Assembly: GCF_000834015.1 (NCBI RefSeq)
Contig: NZ_JXQI01000010.1
Coordinates: forward strand, 1 to 64,000
Source of the DNA: Prevotella pectinovora
Lineage (GTDB): Bacteria; Bacteroidota; Bacteroidia; Bacteroidales; Bacteroidaceae
DNA: 64,000 nt
Direction: 5' to 3'
Of the stretch, positions 36,887 to 45,975 are shown piece after piece. Positions within the stretch are counted from its first letter, which is position 1, and each line of letters begins with the position of its first letter. The notes beneath the pieces were generated by a model, which did not search any database, had not been told where the DNA came from, and worked only from the letters and a program-made list of their open reading frames with translations. A program made the position numbers and the translations under genes.

Positions 36887-38599
36887 ATGGCTAATTATTA
36901 TAGCGACCATCCGGAATTTGATTTCTATCTCAATCACCCGGAAATGAAACGCGTCGTTGAGCTCAAGGAACGCAACTTCGCAGACAAAGACAAGTATGAG
37001 GATGCACCCGTAGACTTCGACGATGCCATCGAGAACTACAAGCGTGTGCTCGACATCACCGGCGACATCGCCGCCAATATCCTCGAACCCAACAGTGAGG
37101 CTGTTGACCTCGAAGGTCCACACCTCGTGGAGGGACGCATGCACTATGCTTCGAAAACATACGAGAACATCGAGGCTACACGTCAGGCAGGACTCTGGGG
37201 CATCTCAATGCCTCGCCGCTACGGCGGTCTGAACATGCCTATCACTCCTTATTCCATGGCTTCGGAAATCGTGGCTACGGCAGATGCCGGATTCCAGAAC
37301 ATCTGGAGCTTGCAGGACTGTATCGAGACTCTCTATGAGTTCGGTTCTGAGGAGCAGCGCCAGAAGTATATTCCACGTGTATGTGCCGGAGAGACCATGA
37401 GTATGGACCTCACTGAACCTGATGCCGGTTCTGACTTGCAGCGCGTAATGCTCAAGGCTACATACAGCGAGGAGGAGGGATGCTGGCTGCTCAATGGTGT
37501 GAAGCGTTTCATCACCAACGGCGACTCTGACATCCATCTCGTGCTGGCCCGTTCAGAGGCAGGCACACACGACGGACGTGGACTCTCAATGTTTATCTAC
37601 GACAAGAACCAGGGTGGCGTTACCGTGCGCCACATCGAGAACAAGCTCGGTATCCACGGTTCACCTACCTGTGAGCTGGTATACAAGAATGCCAAGGCAG
37701 AACTCTGCGGAAGCACCCGTATGGGACTCATCAAATATGTGATGGCGCTCATGAACGGTGCCCGTCTGGGTATCGCCGCACAGTCTGTCGGCGTGAGCCA
37801 GGCAGCCTACGACGAGGCTCTTGCCTATGCCAAGGACCGCAAGCAGTTTGGCGAGGCTATCGTGAAGTTCCCAGCCGTATACGATATGATTGCCCGTATC
37901 AAGGCAAAGCTCGACGCCGGTCGCAGCATCCTGTATCAGACAGCACGCTACGTTGACATCTACAAGGCTCTCGAAGATATCTCCCGTGAGCGCAAACTCA
38001 CTCCGGAGGAGCGTCAGGAGCAGAAGAAGTATGCCCGTCTTGCTGATGCCTTCACTCCAGTGGCAAAGGGTATGAACTCTGAGTATGCCAACCAGAATGT
38101 ATACGACTGCATCCAGGTGCATGGCGGTTCGGGATTCATTATGGAATACAAGTGTCAGCGCCTGTACCGCGACGCACGTATCTTCTCTATCTACGAGGGA
38201 ACGACACAGCTGCAGGTTGTAGCTGCATTGCGTTACATCACCAACAGCACCTATCTCAACATCATGAAGGAGATGCTCGAGAGAGAGGTGTCTGAGGATA
38301 TGAAGCCGCTGCATGTGCGTGTGGCAAAGATGATAGAGCTCTACGAGCAGTCGCTCGAATACGTGAAGCAGGCTGAAAACCAGGAGGTGCTTGACTTCCT
38401 CGCCCGTCGCCTCTACGATATGACTGCCGATATCCTCATGTCGCTGCTCATCATCGGTGACGCTACTGCCTCACCGGAACTCTTCGCCAAGAGTGCACAG
38501 GTTTATGTGCGCTATGCTGAGGAGGAGGTAATCGGCCACAGCTGCTATGTCAAGAGCTTCATAGCCGAGGATTTGGTGAACTTCCGTGCCGCAGAGTAA
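36887..38599 (+). CDS. Acyl-CoA dehydrogenase
   Basis: The 570-residue protein has the acyl-CoA dehydrogenase N, middle and C domains ('MSMDLTEPDAGSDLQRVMLK', 'GVKRFITNGDSDIHLVLARS', 'VYDCIQVHGGSGFIMEYKCQ', 'IFSIYEGTTQLQVV') plus about 120 extra C-terminal helical residues. 'IYEGT' is the usual site of the catalytic base or its neighbour. The tight linkage to etfB-etfA shows its electron partner. Direction is not fixed by sequence: in an anaerobe it may act as an enoyl-CoA reductase in fermentation. Confidence 0.93.
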   Translation: MANYYSDHPEFDFYLNHPEMKRVVELKERNFADKDKYEDAPVDFDDAIENYKRVLDITGDIAANILEPNSEAVDLEGPHLVEGRMHYASKTYENIEATRQAGLWGISMPRRYGGLNMPITPYSMASEIVATADAGFQNIWSLQDCIETLYEFGSEEQRQKYIPRVCAGETMSMDLTEPDAGSDLQRVMLKATYSEEEGCWLLNGVKRFITNGDSDIHLVLARSEAGTHDGRGLSMFIYDKNQGGVTVRHIENKLGIHGSPTCELVYKNAKAELCGSTRMGLIKYVMALMNGARLGIAAQSVGVSQAAYDEALAYAKDRKQFGEAIVKFPAVYDMIARIKAKLDAGRSILYQTARYVDIYKALEDISRERKLTPEERQEQKKYARLADAFTPVAKGMNSEYANQNVYDCIQVHGGSGFIMEYKCQRLYRDARIFSIYEGTTQLQVVAALRYITNSTYLNIMKEMLEREVSEDMKPLHVRVAKMIELYEQSLEYVKQAENQEVLDFLARRLYDMTADILMSLLIIGDATASPELFAKSAQVYVRYAEEEVIGHSCYVKSFIAEDLVNFRAAE

Positions 38600-38629
38600 G
38601 CGGATCAGAATTTATATATACAACATATT

Positions 38630-38670
38630 AAGGGGATATGCAGACTGTATCACGTCTTGCATATCCCCTT
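38630..38670. terminator. Bidirectional terminator
   Basis: AAGGGGATATGCA with GTC/GAC closing pairs (38630-38645) is complementary to 38654-38670, with T-rich flanks, between the convergent acyl-CoA dehydrogenase and helicase genes. Confidence 0.85.
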
Positions 38671-38712
38671 TGTATTGGGGGTATCAACATTTTGCAAAAG
38701 CTGTTGCCATGT

Positions 38713-40221
38713 TCACTCTTCTGTCTGCGTCTTAGGCCAGTTCACGAGATACAGTTTTTCCGTTGCTCGTGTGAAGGCTGTGTATAGCCAGTGGATATAG
38801 TCGGGCGTGAGCATGTCGTCGGTCATGTATCCTTGGTCCACATACACGTGTGCCCATTGTCCGCCCTGAGCCTTGTGGCAGGTCACGGCATAGGCGAATT
38901 TCACCTGCAATGCGTTGTAGTATTTGTCAGACCTCACGTGTCCCATGCGTTCGCTCTTCAGTCTAAGGTCGGCATAGTCTGCAAGGACGCCATTGAAGAG
39001 CTGTTCGCTCTGTTCGCGGGTCAGCGATGGCGATTCAGACTGCAGCGAGTCAATGATGACGGTGGCCTGCAGCTCGTAGTTGTCGTAGTCGGGGAATTCA
39101 AGGGCGAGGTCGGCGAAGCGGAAACCATACAATTCTCTGATGTTGCGTACGCGGCGCACCTTCGCCCTGTCGCCGTTGGCGATGAATGAGAAAGGCGTCT
39201 TCTCCATGTCGGCAGTAGGCGGCGTGGGAGCTGGTTCCGATGATTTGGCAGCCTCACGAGCCTTTTTCTCCTCCTGTTCCACCCAGAAATAGTTGTTTCT
39301 CACAATCATCAGCATGTCGCCAGGTGTCAGTTCGTCCTCCCTGCCGAGCACCATGCCCCGGATGCCGTTGTTGTATACGTTAGCCCTCTTGTTGCTGCGA
39401 GTCACCACCATTGTCTCGTCGAGTCCCACCTCAGAGTAGCTGCCGGCAAGCTGTTCTATCAGTTCGTCGCCAGGCACCATCTGGATGTCGGCAAAAGCCT
39501 TGAACCTTATTTTGGGCAACTGTGTAGCTTCGTCGTGGGTTATCATCTGGCGTATCACGTTGGCGTTGTATAAGATGCCGGAGTCGTGAGCCTGTCGCAA
39601 CACCTCGTTCAGTTCCACACTGTGCATCGTCAGGAAATAGTTGGCGGCGAGACTGTCAGCCATGAGAGCCGGCGACTCCTCTTCGCCGACAGGAGGCAGC
39701 TGTGCCCTGTCGCCGACAAGCATCAGCCGGCAGTTGTCGCCGGAGAACACGAACTCCATGAGGTCGTCGAGCAGACAGCCGCTGCCGAATCCCGGCGCAC
39801 CGCCACCGGAAGCGAATCCGTCGTTAGACACCATAGAAGCCTCGTCAACGACAAACAGCGTGTCACGCTGCTTGTTTATGTTGAGGCTGAATCCCGTCAT
39901 GTCGCCGGTGAAAGTCTTCTGCCGGTATATCCTGCGGTGGATGGTGAATGCCGGCATTCCCGCATTCATGGATAGCACTTTGGCAGCCCTTCCCGTGGGA
40001 GCAAGCAGCACCACCCTCTGGTGCAAGCGAGCCAAAGTCTTGACCATAGCCGCCGAGAGCGACGTCTTTCCGGTACCTGCCGAACCACACATCACCATCG
40101 CCGGACGGTCGTCGCGACAAGTCATGAACCTGCAGAACGTACGTATCGCTTCCTGCTGTTCGTCAGTGGGGCATAAGCCGAAGGTTTCTGTGATGGCCCT
40201 GCTTAATTCATCCTCAATCAT
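38713..40221 (-). CDS. RecD-like superfamily 1 DNA helicase
   Basis: The 502-residue protein has Walker A 'CGSAGTGKTS' (45-54), Walker B 'LFVVDEASMVSND', 'LMLVGDRAQLPPVGEEESPA' (motif III) and the C-terminal UvrD_C_2-type 'YAVTCHKAQGGQWAHVYVDQ' and 'LYTAFTRATEKLYLV' (motifs V-VI). These are hallmarks of a RecD/Dda-like 5'-3' helicase. It lacks the long N-terminal domain of RecD2 and has a Lys/Pro-rich insertion around residues 315-345. No RecB or RecC gene is adjacent, so it acts alone. Confidence 0.9.
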   Translation of the reverse strand: MIEDELSRAITETFGLCPTDEQQEAIRTFCRFMTCRDDRPAMVMCGSAGTGKTSLSAAMVKTLARLHQRVVLLAPTGRAAKVLSMNAGMPAFTIHRRIYRQKTFTGDMTGFSLNINKQRDTLFVVDEASMVSNDGFASGGGAPGFGSGCLLDDLMEFVFSGDNCRLMLVGDRAQLPPVGEEESPALMADSLAANYFLTMHSVELNEVLRQAHDSGILYNANVIRQMITHDEATQLPKIRFKAFADIQMVPGDELIEQLAGSYSEVGLDETMVVTRSNKRANVYNNGIRGMVLGREDELTPGDMLMIVRNNYFWVEQEEKKAREAAKSSEPAPTPPTADMEKTPFSFIANGDRAKVRRVRNIRELYGFRFADLALEFPDYDNYELQATVIIDSLQSESPSLTREQSEQLFNGVLADYADLRLKSERMGHVRSDKYYNALQVKFAYAVTCHKAQGGQWAHVYVDQGYMTDDMLTPDYIHWLYTAFTRATEKLYLVNWPKTQTEE

Positions 40222-40264
40222 GGTTATTTTTAGCTAAACTCTTGATATTACAAATTATTTACCG

Positions 40265-40307
40265 TAATTTTGCATATTACGATATTCTATCGACGAGTGC
40301 AAAGTTA
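40265..40307. promoter_or_regulatory. Divergent promoter boxes
   Basis: TAATTTTG on the plus strand (40265-40272, for the gene at 40341) and TAACTTTG on the minus strand (40307-40300, for the helicase) lie 28 bases apart in one intergenic region. Confidence 0.6.
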
Positions 40308-40340
40308 CGCTAAAGATTTCTTTATAGCAAGGCAAGAAGA

Positions 40341-40817
40341 ATGAAAATAAAACTCAACCATATACTTGCCGCCATCGTGGTGGTGCTCCTCGCTCTCTGT
40401 TGGGCGAGCGTTAGGCGTCCTATGCACTTCGCCGACCAGCGTAAGCAGCGAGAGGCGGAAGTCATACAACGGCTGACGGAAATCCGCAAGGCGGAAAAAG
40501 TCTACAGACAGCGCTTCGGAATATACGCCGGGTCTTTCAGACAGCTCATCGGGAGCGGACTGCTTGCCGATTCGCTGCGCTACGTGCCGTATTCAAGAGG
40601 ACAGGAGTTTGAGCTCTCAGCCTCGGTGCATACAGGCAAGTCGGGAGCCGCAGTGCCAGTGATGGAATGCGGTGCGCCATACGATGCCTATCTGCAAGGA
40701 CTCGACGAGAACAGCATCCGCGAGCTCACCGAAGGGGCAAACGGAAGGGGAGAATATCCGGGAATGAAATTTGGAGACATCACAACACCTAATGACAATG
40801 CAGGAAACTGGGAATAA
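40341..40817 (+). CDS. Small membrane-anchored protein of unknown function
   Basis: The 158-residue protein has one N-terminal membrane helix (about 8-25), then a charged helix 'KQREAEVIQRLTEIRKAEKV' and a C-terminal soluble part. The 'YRQRFGIYAGSFRQLI' region recalls the helical start of pseudopilin-like proteins, but no family is assigned. It overlaps the next gene by 26 bases, and similar small proteins are known next to DUF3822 genes in Bacteroidales, so the two probably work together. Confidence 0.8.
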   Translation: MKIKLNHILAAIVVVLLALCWASVRRPMHFADQRKQREAEVIQRLTEIRKAEKVYRQRFGIYAGSFRQLIGSGLLADSLRYVPYSRGQEFELSASVHTGKSGAAVPVMECGAPYDAYLQGLDENSIRELTEGANGRGEYPGMKFGDITTPNDNAGNWE

Positions 40818-41607
40818 CATATCACAGCAGGAACATCGACTAATGATAAGAGTGGGACATGGATCACTCGCCTTCGCATACAGAAATGGCAATGGTGCAG
40901 GATTCTCGTTCGTGCCATACGCCATAAATGGTGGAATCTCCATGGCGGCAAACCTCAGAGAGGCGTTGCGCGACGATACGCTCCGACTGGCGAAATGGAG
41001 GAAAGTGCAGGTGCTTCTCGACTCGCCGGTGGTGATGGTGCCTATCGACGAATACGACGAGCACAGCAAGGAGCTGCTCTATAACTACACCGTGATGGGA
41101 CAGGAGAATAATGCCGTGCTCGCCACCATACTGCCGCAGGTGAACGCCGTGGCACTGTATTCGCTGAACAAGGACCTGAGACTCGTGCTCACCGACAATT
41201 TCTCCGACATAAAGGTGCATCCGGTATGTGGGGCAACATGGCAATATCTGCAGCGACGAAGCATGGCTGGCAACAACGAGAAACTGTATTGCTATTTCCA
41301 CGACGGGAAGATGGAGCTTTGCAGCTTCCGCAAAAACAGGTTCCGCTTCTCCAACACGTTCGAAGTGGCGCATGCCAACGATGCCGCATATTTCATCCTT
41401 TCGGTATGGAATCAGCTGGCGATGAACGAGAAGAAGGACGACATCTATTTGTGTGGCGAATTCAAGGAGCGCGACGCTCTGATAGAAGAACTCCATCGCT
41501 TTGTAGCCAACATATACAAAATCAAGGCGTCGTCGGATTTCAACCGCCATCCGCTGACCTTGCAGGAAGGTGTGCCTTTCGATATGGTGACGGCACTGCT
41601 GAAATGA
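40792..41607 (+). CDS. DUF3822 family protein
   Basis: The product is 271 residues if the ATG at 40792 is used (40798 is also possible; a TTG at 40771 opens the longest frame). It matches DUF3822, an actin-like-fold family of Bacteroidetes with unknown role, as seen in 'SLAFAYRNGNGAGFSFVPY', 'VMVPIDEYDEHSKELLYNY' and 'DIYLCGEFKERDALIEEL'. It overlaps the gene before it and sits 49 bases before rsmD, suggesting a housekeeping role tied to the ribosome or DNA replication genes. Confidence 0.82.
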   Translation: MTMQETGNNISQQEHRLMIRVGHGSLAFAYRNGNGAGFSFVPYAINGGISMAANLREALRDDTLRLAKWRKVQVLLDSPVVMVPIDEYDEHSKELLYNYTVMGQENNAVLATILPQVNAVALYSLNKDLRLVLTDNFSDIKVHPVCGATWQYLQRRSMAGNNEKLYCYFHDGKMELCSFRKNRFRFSNTFEVAHANDAAYFILSVWNQLAMNEKKDDIYLCGEFKERDALIEELHRFVANIYKIKASSDFNRHPLTLQEGVPFDMVTALLK

Positions 41608-41656
41608 ACATGGGCAGGACTTGGCGGCAAGTCCACTCATCAATAACAATAATATA

Positions 41657-42211
41657 ATGCGCATAATAACAGGATTATACAAGGGAAGGAGATTTGATGT
41701 GCCCCGCACCTTCAAAGCCCGTCCCACGACAGATTTCGCAAAGGAGAACATTTTCAACGTTCTCAACGGATATATAGATTTCGAAGGCACCACAGCTCTC
41801 GACCTCTTCTCCGGCACGGGAAGCATATCGCTCGAACTCGTGTCGAGAGGTTGTCAGCAGGTAATCAGCGTGGAAGCCGACCGCGACCACCATACCTTCA
41901 TCAAACAATGTGTGGCAAAGCTCGGAGCCGGCAACTGCGTGACGATACGTGGCGATGTGTTCCGCTTCATCAAGGGATGCAAGCAGCAGTTCGACTTCAT
42001 CTTCGCCGACCCACCATACGCCCTGCCGGAATTGCCAACACTGCCAGAGCTCGTGTTCAAGGCAGGAATGCTCAAGCCGGGAGGCGTGTTCGTGTTTGAA
42101 CATGGAAAGAAGAACGACTTCAGCCAGCATCCGAATTTCGTGGAGCATAGAGAATACGGAAGTGTGAATTTCTCTATATTCAGGGAGGCAGACAAGGAGG
42201 CAGATGATTGA
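41657..42211 (+). CDS. rsmD: 16S rRNA (guanine966-N2)-methyltransferase
   Basis: The 184-residue Rossmann-fold methyltransferase has 'MRIITGLYKGRRFDVP' at its start, the SAM motif 'ALDLFSGTGSISLELVSRG' and the catalytic motif 'FADPPYALP'. RsmD methylates G966 of 16S rRNA during 30S assembly. The ATG at 41657 matches family N-termini better than the frame opening at 41621. Its 3' end overlaps the dnaG start by eight bases, so the two are translationally coupled. Confidence 0.93.
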   Translation: MRIITGLYKGRRFDVPRTFKARPTTDFAKENIFNVLNGYIDFEGTTALDLFSGTGSISLELVSRGCQQVISVEADRDHHTFIKQCVAKLGAGNCVTIRGDVFRFIKGCKQQFDFIFADPPYALPELPTLPELVFKAGMLKPGGVFVFEHGKKNDFSQHPNFVEHREYGSVNFSIFREADKEADD

Positions 42212-44150
42212 CCACGCTACGATAGAAAGAATCAAGGATGCGGCAAACATCGTGGATGTCGTCTCTGAGTTTGTGACGCTCAAGAAAGTGGGCGCCAACT
42301 ACAAAGGATTATGCCCGTTCCACGACGAGAAGACACCGTCGTTCTATGTCTCGCCGGCACGCGGAATCTGCCACTGCTTCTCATGCGGAAAGTCGGCAAA
42401 TCCCGTCAGTTTCCTCATGGAACATGAGCAGATGACGTATGTGGAGGCACTGAAATGGCTCGCCAACAAATACAACATCGAAGTGCGTGAGCGCGAGATG
42501 AGCGAAGAGGAGAAGCGGGAGCAGAACGACCGTGAGAGTATGTTCATCGTCAACAAATGGGCGATGGAATATTTCAACAACATCCTCCTCAACGATGTAG
42601 ATGGCAGAGCGGTAGGTATGCAGTATTTCCGCAGCCGCGGTTTCCGCGACGACATAATAGAGAAATTCCATCTCGGTTTCGCCCTTCCGTCGCGTAATGC
42701 CCTCGCGCAGGAAGCCCTGCGCAAGGGATTCAACGAGAAATATCTCATAGCCACCGGACTATGCTTCAAGCGTGACAACGGAGAACTCGTAGACAAATAT
42801 TCGGGCAGGGTGATGTTTCCGTGGATTGGAGTCAACGGCAACGTGAGGGCCTTCGGCGGACGACTTCTCGATTCCCGCACAAAGGGAGTGCAGCAGAAAT
42901 ACATCAACTCCTCCGACTCGGAGATATACCACAAGGAACGCGAACTGTATGGCATCTTCCAGGCAAAGAAGGCGATAGCCAAAGAGAACTGCGTGTATAT
43001 GGTGGAGGGATACACTGACGTGATTTCCATGCACCAGTGTGGTATAGAGAATGTGGTGGCAAACTCCGGTACGGCACTCAGCGTGTATCAGATACGGCTC
43101 CTTCACCGCTTCACCGACAATATCGTGTTGCTCTACGACGGTGACGCCGCAGGAATCCATGCCGCAATGCGAGGCATCGACATGCTCCTCGCTGAAGCGA
43201 TGAAAGTGAAGGTGCTGCTGCTGCCGGGAGGCGACGACCCCGACAGTTTCGCACGCAAGCATAAGGCGGAAGATTTCCGCAAATATGTGGCCGACCATCA
43301 GCAGGACGTGATAGAATTCAAGATAGCCTATCTCTTGAAGGGCGTCACCGACCCGATGAAGCGCTCAGAGGCGATAAGCAGTATAGTGAAGAGCATATCG
43401 GTGATACAAGACCAGATAGTGAGAGCCACATATCTGCAGGACGCAGCCCACCGCATCGGCATAAACGAAGCTACGCTCATCACCACGATGAACAAGTTTA
43501 TCCGCAGCGGCAAGGAGGCGGAACTGAAGGCGCAGCAGCGAGAGCAGCAAAGCACTCCCGCAGCAGACCAGCCGGCGCAGCAGACTCAGGTGGGACCGGA
43601 ACCGCCAATGCAGCAGGCCAAGAAGGTGGAGTATATGCTCATGCAGGCTGTGGTGAGACACGGAGAGCAGATAATCTACGACAATGTGGAGACTGCCGAC
43701 GGACAGACCATGGCGCTCAACGTGGCGCAGTATGTCAGCTACGACCTCGGCACCGACAACCTCTCATTCTCTGTGCCGCTATATAACAAGGTGTTGCAGG
43801 AAGTGGTGGACCATAGTGCTGATCCCGGCTTCAAGGCAGAAGACTATCTGATGAAGCATCCCGATATGGAGATTAGCAAACTCGCCACAGAGATGTCGTT
43901 CGACAGGTTCCAGCTGCGCAAAGGAGCCAAGCTGCGCACCGGCGATGATGTGCTGAGAGACCAGATAGTCCATCTCGTGCTCGATTTCAGAATGGACGTG
44001 GTGTCAGAGAAACTTGCGCATCTCAAGAAGGAGATATCGCTCAACACTGGAAACCAGGAAAAACTCATCTCGCTCATAAAGGAGTATCAGGAGACCCAGA
44101 AGCTCCGCAATGCCATAGCCAAGGAAATTGGCAGCGAGATAATAATATAA
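42204..44150 (+). CDS. dnaG: DNA primase DnaG
   Basis: The 648-residue primase has the CHC2 zinc site (Cys37, His40, Cys58, Cys61 in 'CPFHDE' and 'CHCFSCG'), the catalytic core, and a TOPRIM domain with 'MVEGYTDVISMHQCGIENVV' and 'LLYDGDAAGIHA'. A Gln/Pro-rich linker (about 435-470) leads to a C-terminal helicase-binding domain. It makes RNA primers at the replication fork. It is coupled to rsmD by an eight-base overlap. Confidence 0.97.
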   Translation: MIDHATIERIKDAANIVDVVSEFVTLKKVGANYKGLCPFHDEKTPSFYVSPARGICHCFSCGKSANPVSFLMEHEQMTYVEALKWLANKYNIEVREREMSEEEKREQNDRESMFIVNKWAMEYFNNILLNDVDGRAVGMQYFRSRGFRDDIIEKFHLGFALPSRNALAQEALRKGFNEKYLIATGLCFKRDNGELVDKYSGRVMFPWIGVNGNVRAFGGRLLDSRTKGVQQKYINSSDSEIYHKERELYGIFQAKKAIAKENCVYMVEGYTDVISMHQCGIENVVANSGTALSVYQIRLLHRFTDNIVLLYDGDAAGIHAAMRGIDMLLAEAMKVKVLLLPGGDDPDSFARKHKAEDFRKYVADHQQDVIEFKIAYLLKGVTDPMKRSEAISSIVKSISVIQDQIVRATYLQDAAHRIGINEATLITTMNKFIRSGKEAELKAQQREQQSTPAADQPAQQTQVGPEPPMQQAKKVEYMLMQAVVRHGEQIIYDNVETADGQTMALNVAQYVSYDLGTDNLSFSVPLYNKVLQEVVDHSADPGFKAEDYLMKHPDMEISKLATEMSFDRFQLRKGAKLRTGDDVLRDQIVHLVLDFRMDVVSEKLAHLKKEISLNTGNQEKLISLIKEYQETQKLRNAIAKEIGSEIII

Positions 44151-44229
44151 GGTGGCACGTCATTGTGCTCAATGCGCCGCATGATGCATCTGATAAAGAA
44201 AGAGATGCTCATGCCGGCGGTATACATCA

Positions 44230-45660
44230 ATGCTTATGGAGTATCTGTATTGGATTTTTATAAGTGTCTACGTCATTGTCGTCGTTGCGACAATCATCAA
44301 TGTGCTCATGGACAACAGACTGCCCGTGAAGACCATGGCATGGGTAATGGTGCTTGCCTTCATGCCAGTGGTGGGCATTGTGCTCTATTTCTTCTTCGGG
44401 CAGGACACGAGAAAGGAGAAACTCATAAGCCAACTCAGTCTCGACCTGCTCACCAAACGATCGATGCTGGAATTTGCCGTGCAGACTGACCTCAAGGTGC
44501 CGGATGGTAGCGAGACGCTGGTGAAACTCTTCGCCTCGCAGAACTGGGCGATGCCTTTCAAAGACAATGCCGTGGACATCTACACCACGGGATACGACTT
44601 CTTCAGCTCCTTGTTCCGTGAGATAGGAGCGGCAAAGAGCAGCATACACCTCGACACATATATCTTCGACCATGACTCGCTCGGACAACTACTCGCCGAC
44701 ATGCTCATAGACAAGGCGCGGGAAGGAGTGGAAGTGAGAGTAATCTACGACGATGTGGGATGCTGGAACGTTCACGACTCCTTCTTCAAGCGTATGCGTG
44801 ATGCCGGTATCAAGGTGATGCCATTCATGCCCGTGCGCTTCCCTGCTTTCACAAGCAAGGTGAACTACCGCAACCACCGCAAGCTCTGCGTCATCGACGG
44901 CAGAGTGGGATTCATCGGCGGCATGAACGTTGCCAAACGTTATGTCACGGGCACTGACGGCCATAGCTGGCGTGATACCCATCTCAAGATTGTAGGAGGA
45001 GCGGTGTATGCCATACAGAGGGCGTTTCTCATCGACTGGTATTTCGTTTCTGGCACTCTCATCACCGACCGTCGCTATTATCCCGAACTGTTGGGAAACG
45101 TGAAGAACGACATTGTGATACAGATAGTGACGAGCAGTCCGGTGGAGAAGTGGCCAGACATAATGCAGGGCTATGTGCGCATACTGCTTGAGGCGCGCCG
45201 CTATGTGTATATAGAGACTCCATATTTCCTCCCCACCGAGACGGTGATGTCGGCAATGCGTATCGCCGCTCTGGCTGGAGTAGACGTGAGGATAATGATT
45301 CCCCGCCATGGCGACGCAAAGTTCGTGGAGTGGGCGAGCCGGTCGTATGTCTTCGAGACCATTCAGGCTGGCGTAAAGGTATACCTCTACCGTCCGGGAT
45401 TTCTTCATTCCAAGCTTCTCGTTTGCGATGATATAGTGTGTACCTGCGGTTCTACCAACGTGGACTTCCGCAGTTTTGAGAACAATTTCGAGGCGAACGC
45501 CTTTATCTACGACCGTGAAACCACTTTGCGTTTCAAACAGATTTTCATGGACGACATCAAGGAGTGCAACTTCGTCACCGAGCGTATGATAAGCAGGAAG
45601 CGTCCGTTCGCCCAGCGTCTGTGGGAATCTGTAGTGCGTCTTCTCTCGCCATTGTTGTAA
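44230..45660 (+). CDS. cls: Cardiolipin synthase (phospholipase D family)
   Basis: The 476-residue protein has two N-terminal membrane helices (about 3-60, the PLDc_N region) and two HKD motifs, 'NHRKLCVIDGRVGFIGGMN' and 'HSKLLVCDDIVCTCGSTNVD', with the usual 'YIETPYFLPTETVMSAMRIA' between them. It condenses two phosphatidylglycerols, or transfers a phosphatidyl group, to form cardiolipin at the inner membrane. It begins 79 bases after dnaG and may share its transcript. Confidence 0.92.
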   Translation: MLMEYLYWIFISVYVIVVVATIINVLMDNRLPVKTMAWVMVLAFMPVVGIVLYFFFGQDTRKEKLISQLSLDLLTKRSMLEFAVQTDLKVPDGSETLVKLFASQNWAMPFKDNAVDIYTTGYDFFSSLFREIGAAKSSIHLDTYIFDHDSLGQLLADMLIDKAREGVEVRVIYDDVGCWNVHDSFFKRMRDAGIKVMPFMPVRFPAFTSKVNYRNHRKLCVIDGRVGFIGGMNVAKRYVTGTDGHSWRDTHLKIVGGAVYAIQRAFLIDWYFVSGTLITDRRYYPELLGNVKNDIVIQIVTSSPVEKWPDIMQGYVRILLEARRYVYIETPYFLPTETVMSAMRIAALAGVDVRIMIPRHGDAKFVEWASRSYVFETIQAGVKVYLYRPGFLHSKLLVCDDIVCTCGSTNVDFRSFENNFEANAFIYDRETTLRFKQIFMDDIKECNFVTERMISRKRPFAQRLWESVVRLLSPLL

Positions 45661-45750
45661 GCGGGAGCTGTCAGCCTCTATGGACTGTAATTGTTTTGCC
45701 AAGGGTGAAACCACAAAAAAACGGAAAAGGATAGTTATGGATGGAAAATC

Positions 45751-45789
45751 GGGTACTGGTGCTGCCCCATTTGGGTGCTGGCGTTGCCC
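45751..45789. repeat. 22-bp-period palindrome array, locus 5 (short)
   Basis: Two 17-nt units, GGGTACTGGTGCTGCCC (centre 45759) and GGGTGCTGGCGTTGCCC (centre 45781), lie 22 bp apart with the spacer CATTT. Three G-C pairs close each unit. Several inner positions are G-T pairs that could form as G-U in a plus-strand RNA but not in a minus-strand RNA. Confidence 0.6.
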
Positions 45790-45850
45790 ATTTTGCCTTT
45801 TATGTATATAAGTTTGCAGCTTGCTGAAACCCTTGGTGGAAAACATGGAA

Positions 45851-45890
45851 AAGGGCTGACACTTCATTCAAGAGAGGTGTCAGCCCTTTG
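45851..45890. terminator. Bidirectional terminator between cls and nhaD
   Basis: AAAGGGCTGACAC pairs perfectly with GTGTCAGCCCTTT (13 bp, 14-base loop) between convergent genes. Confidence 0.85.
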
Positions 45891-45975
45891 TTGGTAATTC
45901 TAATCGTTCATTAGAACTTTATCTCCGATCGCCCATTATGGCTTGCTTGGATTTTGAGCTTTTAGAAGAAACGGT

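Noticed and set aside
44689-45867. Minus-strand 392-codon frame opposite cardiolipin synthase
   Set aside because: It covers both HKD motifs in antisense, has no family features and extends over the terminator.
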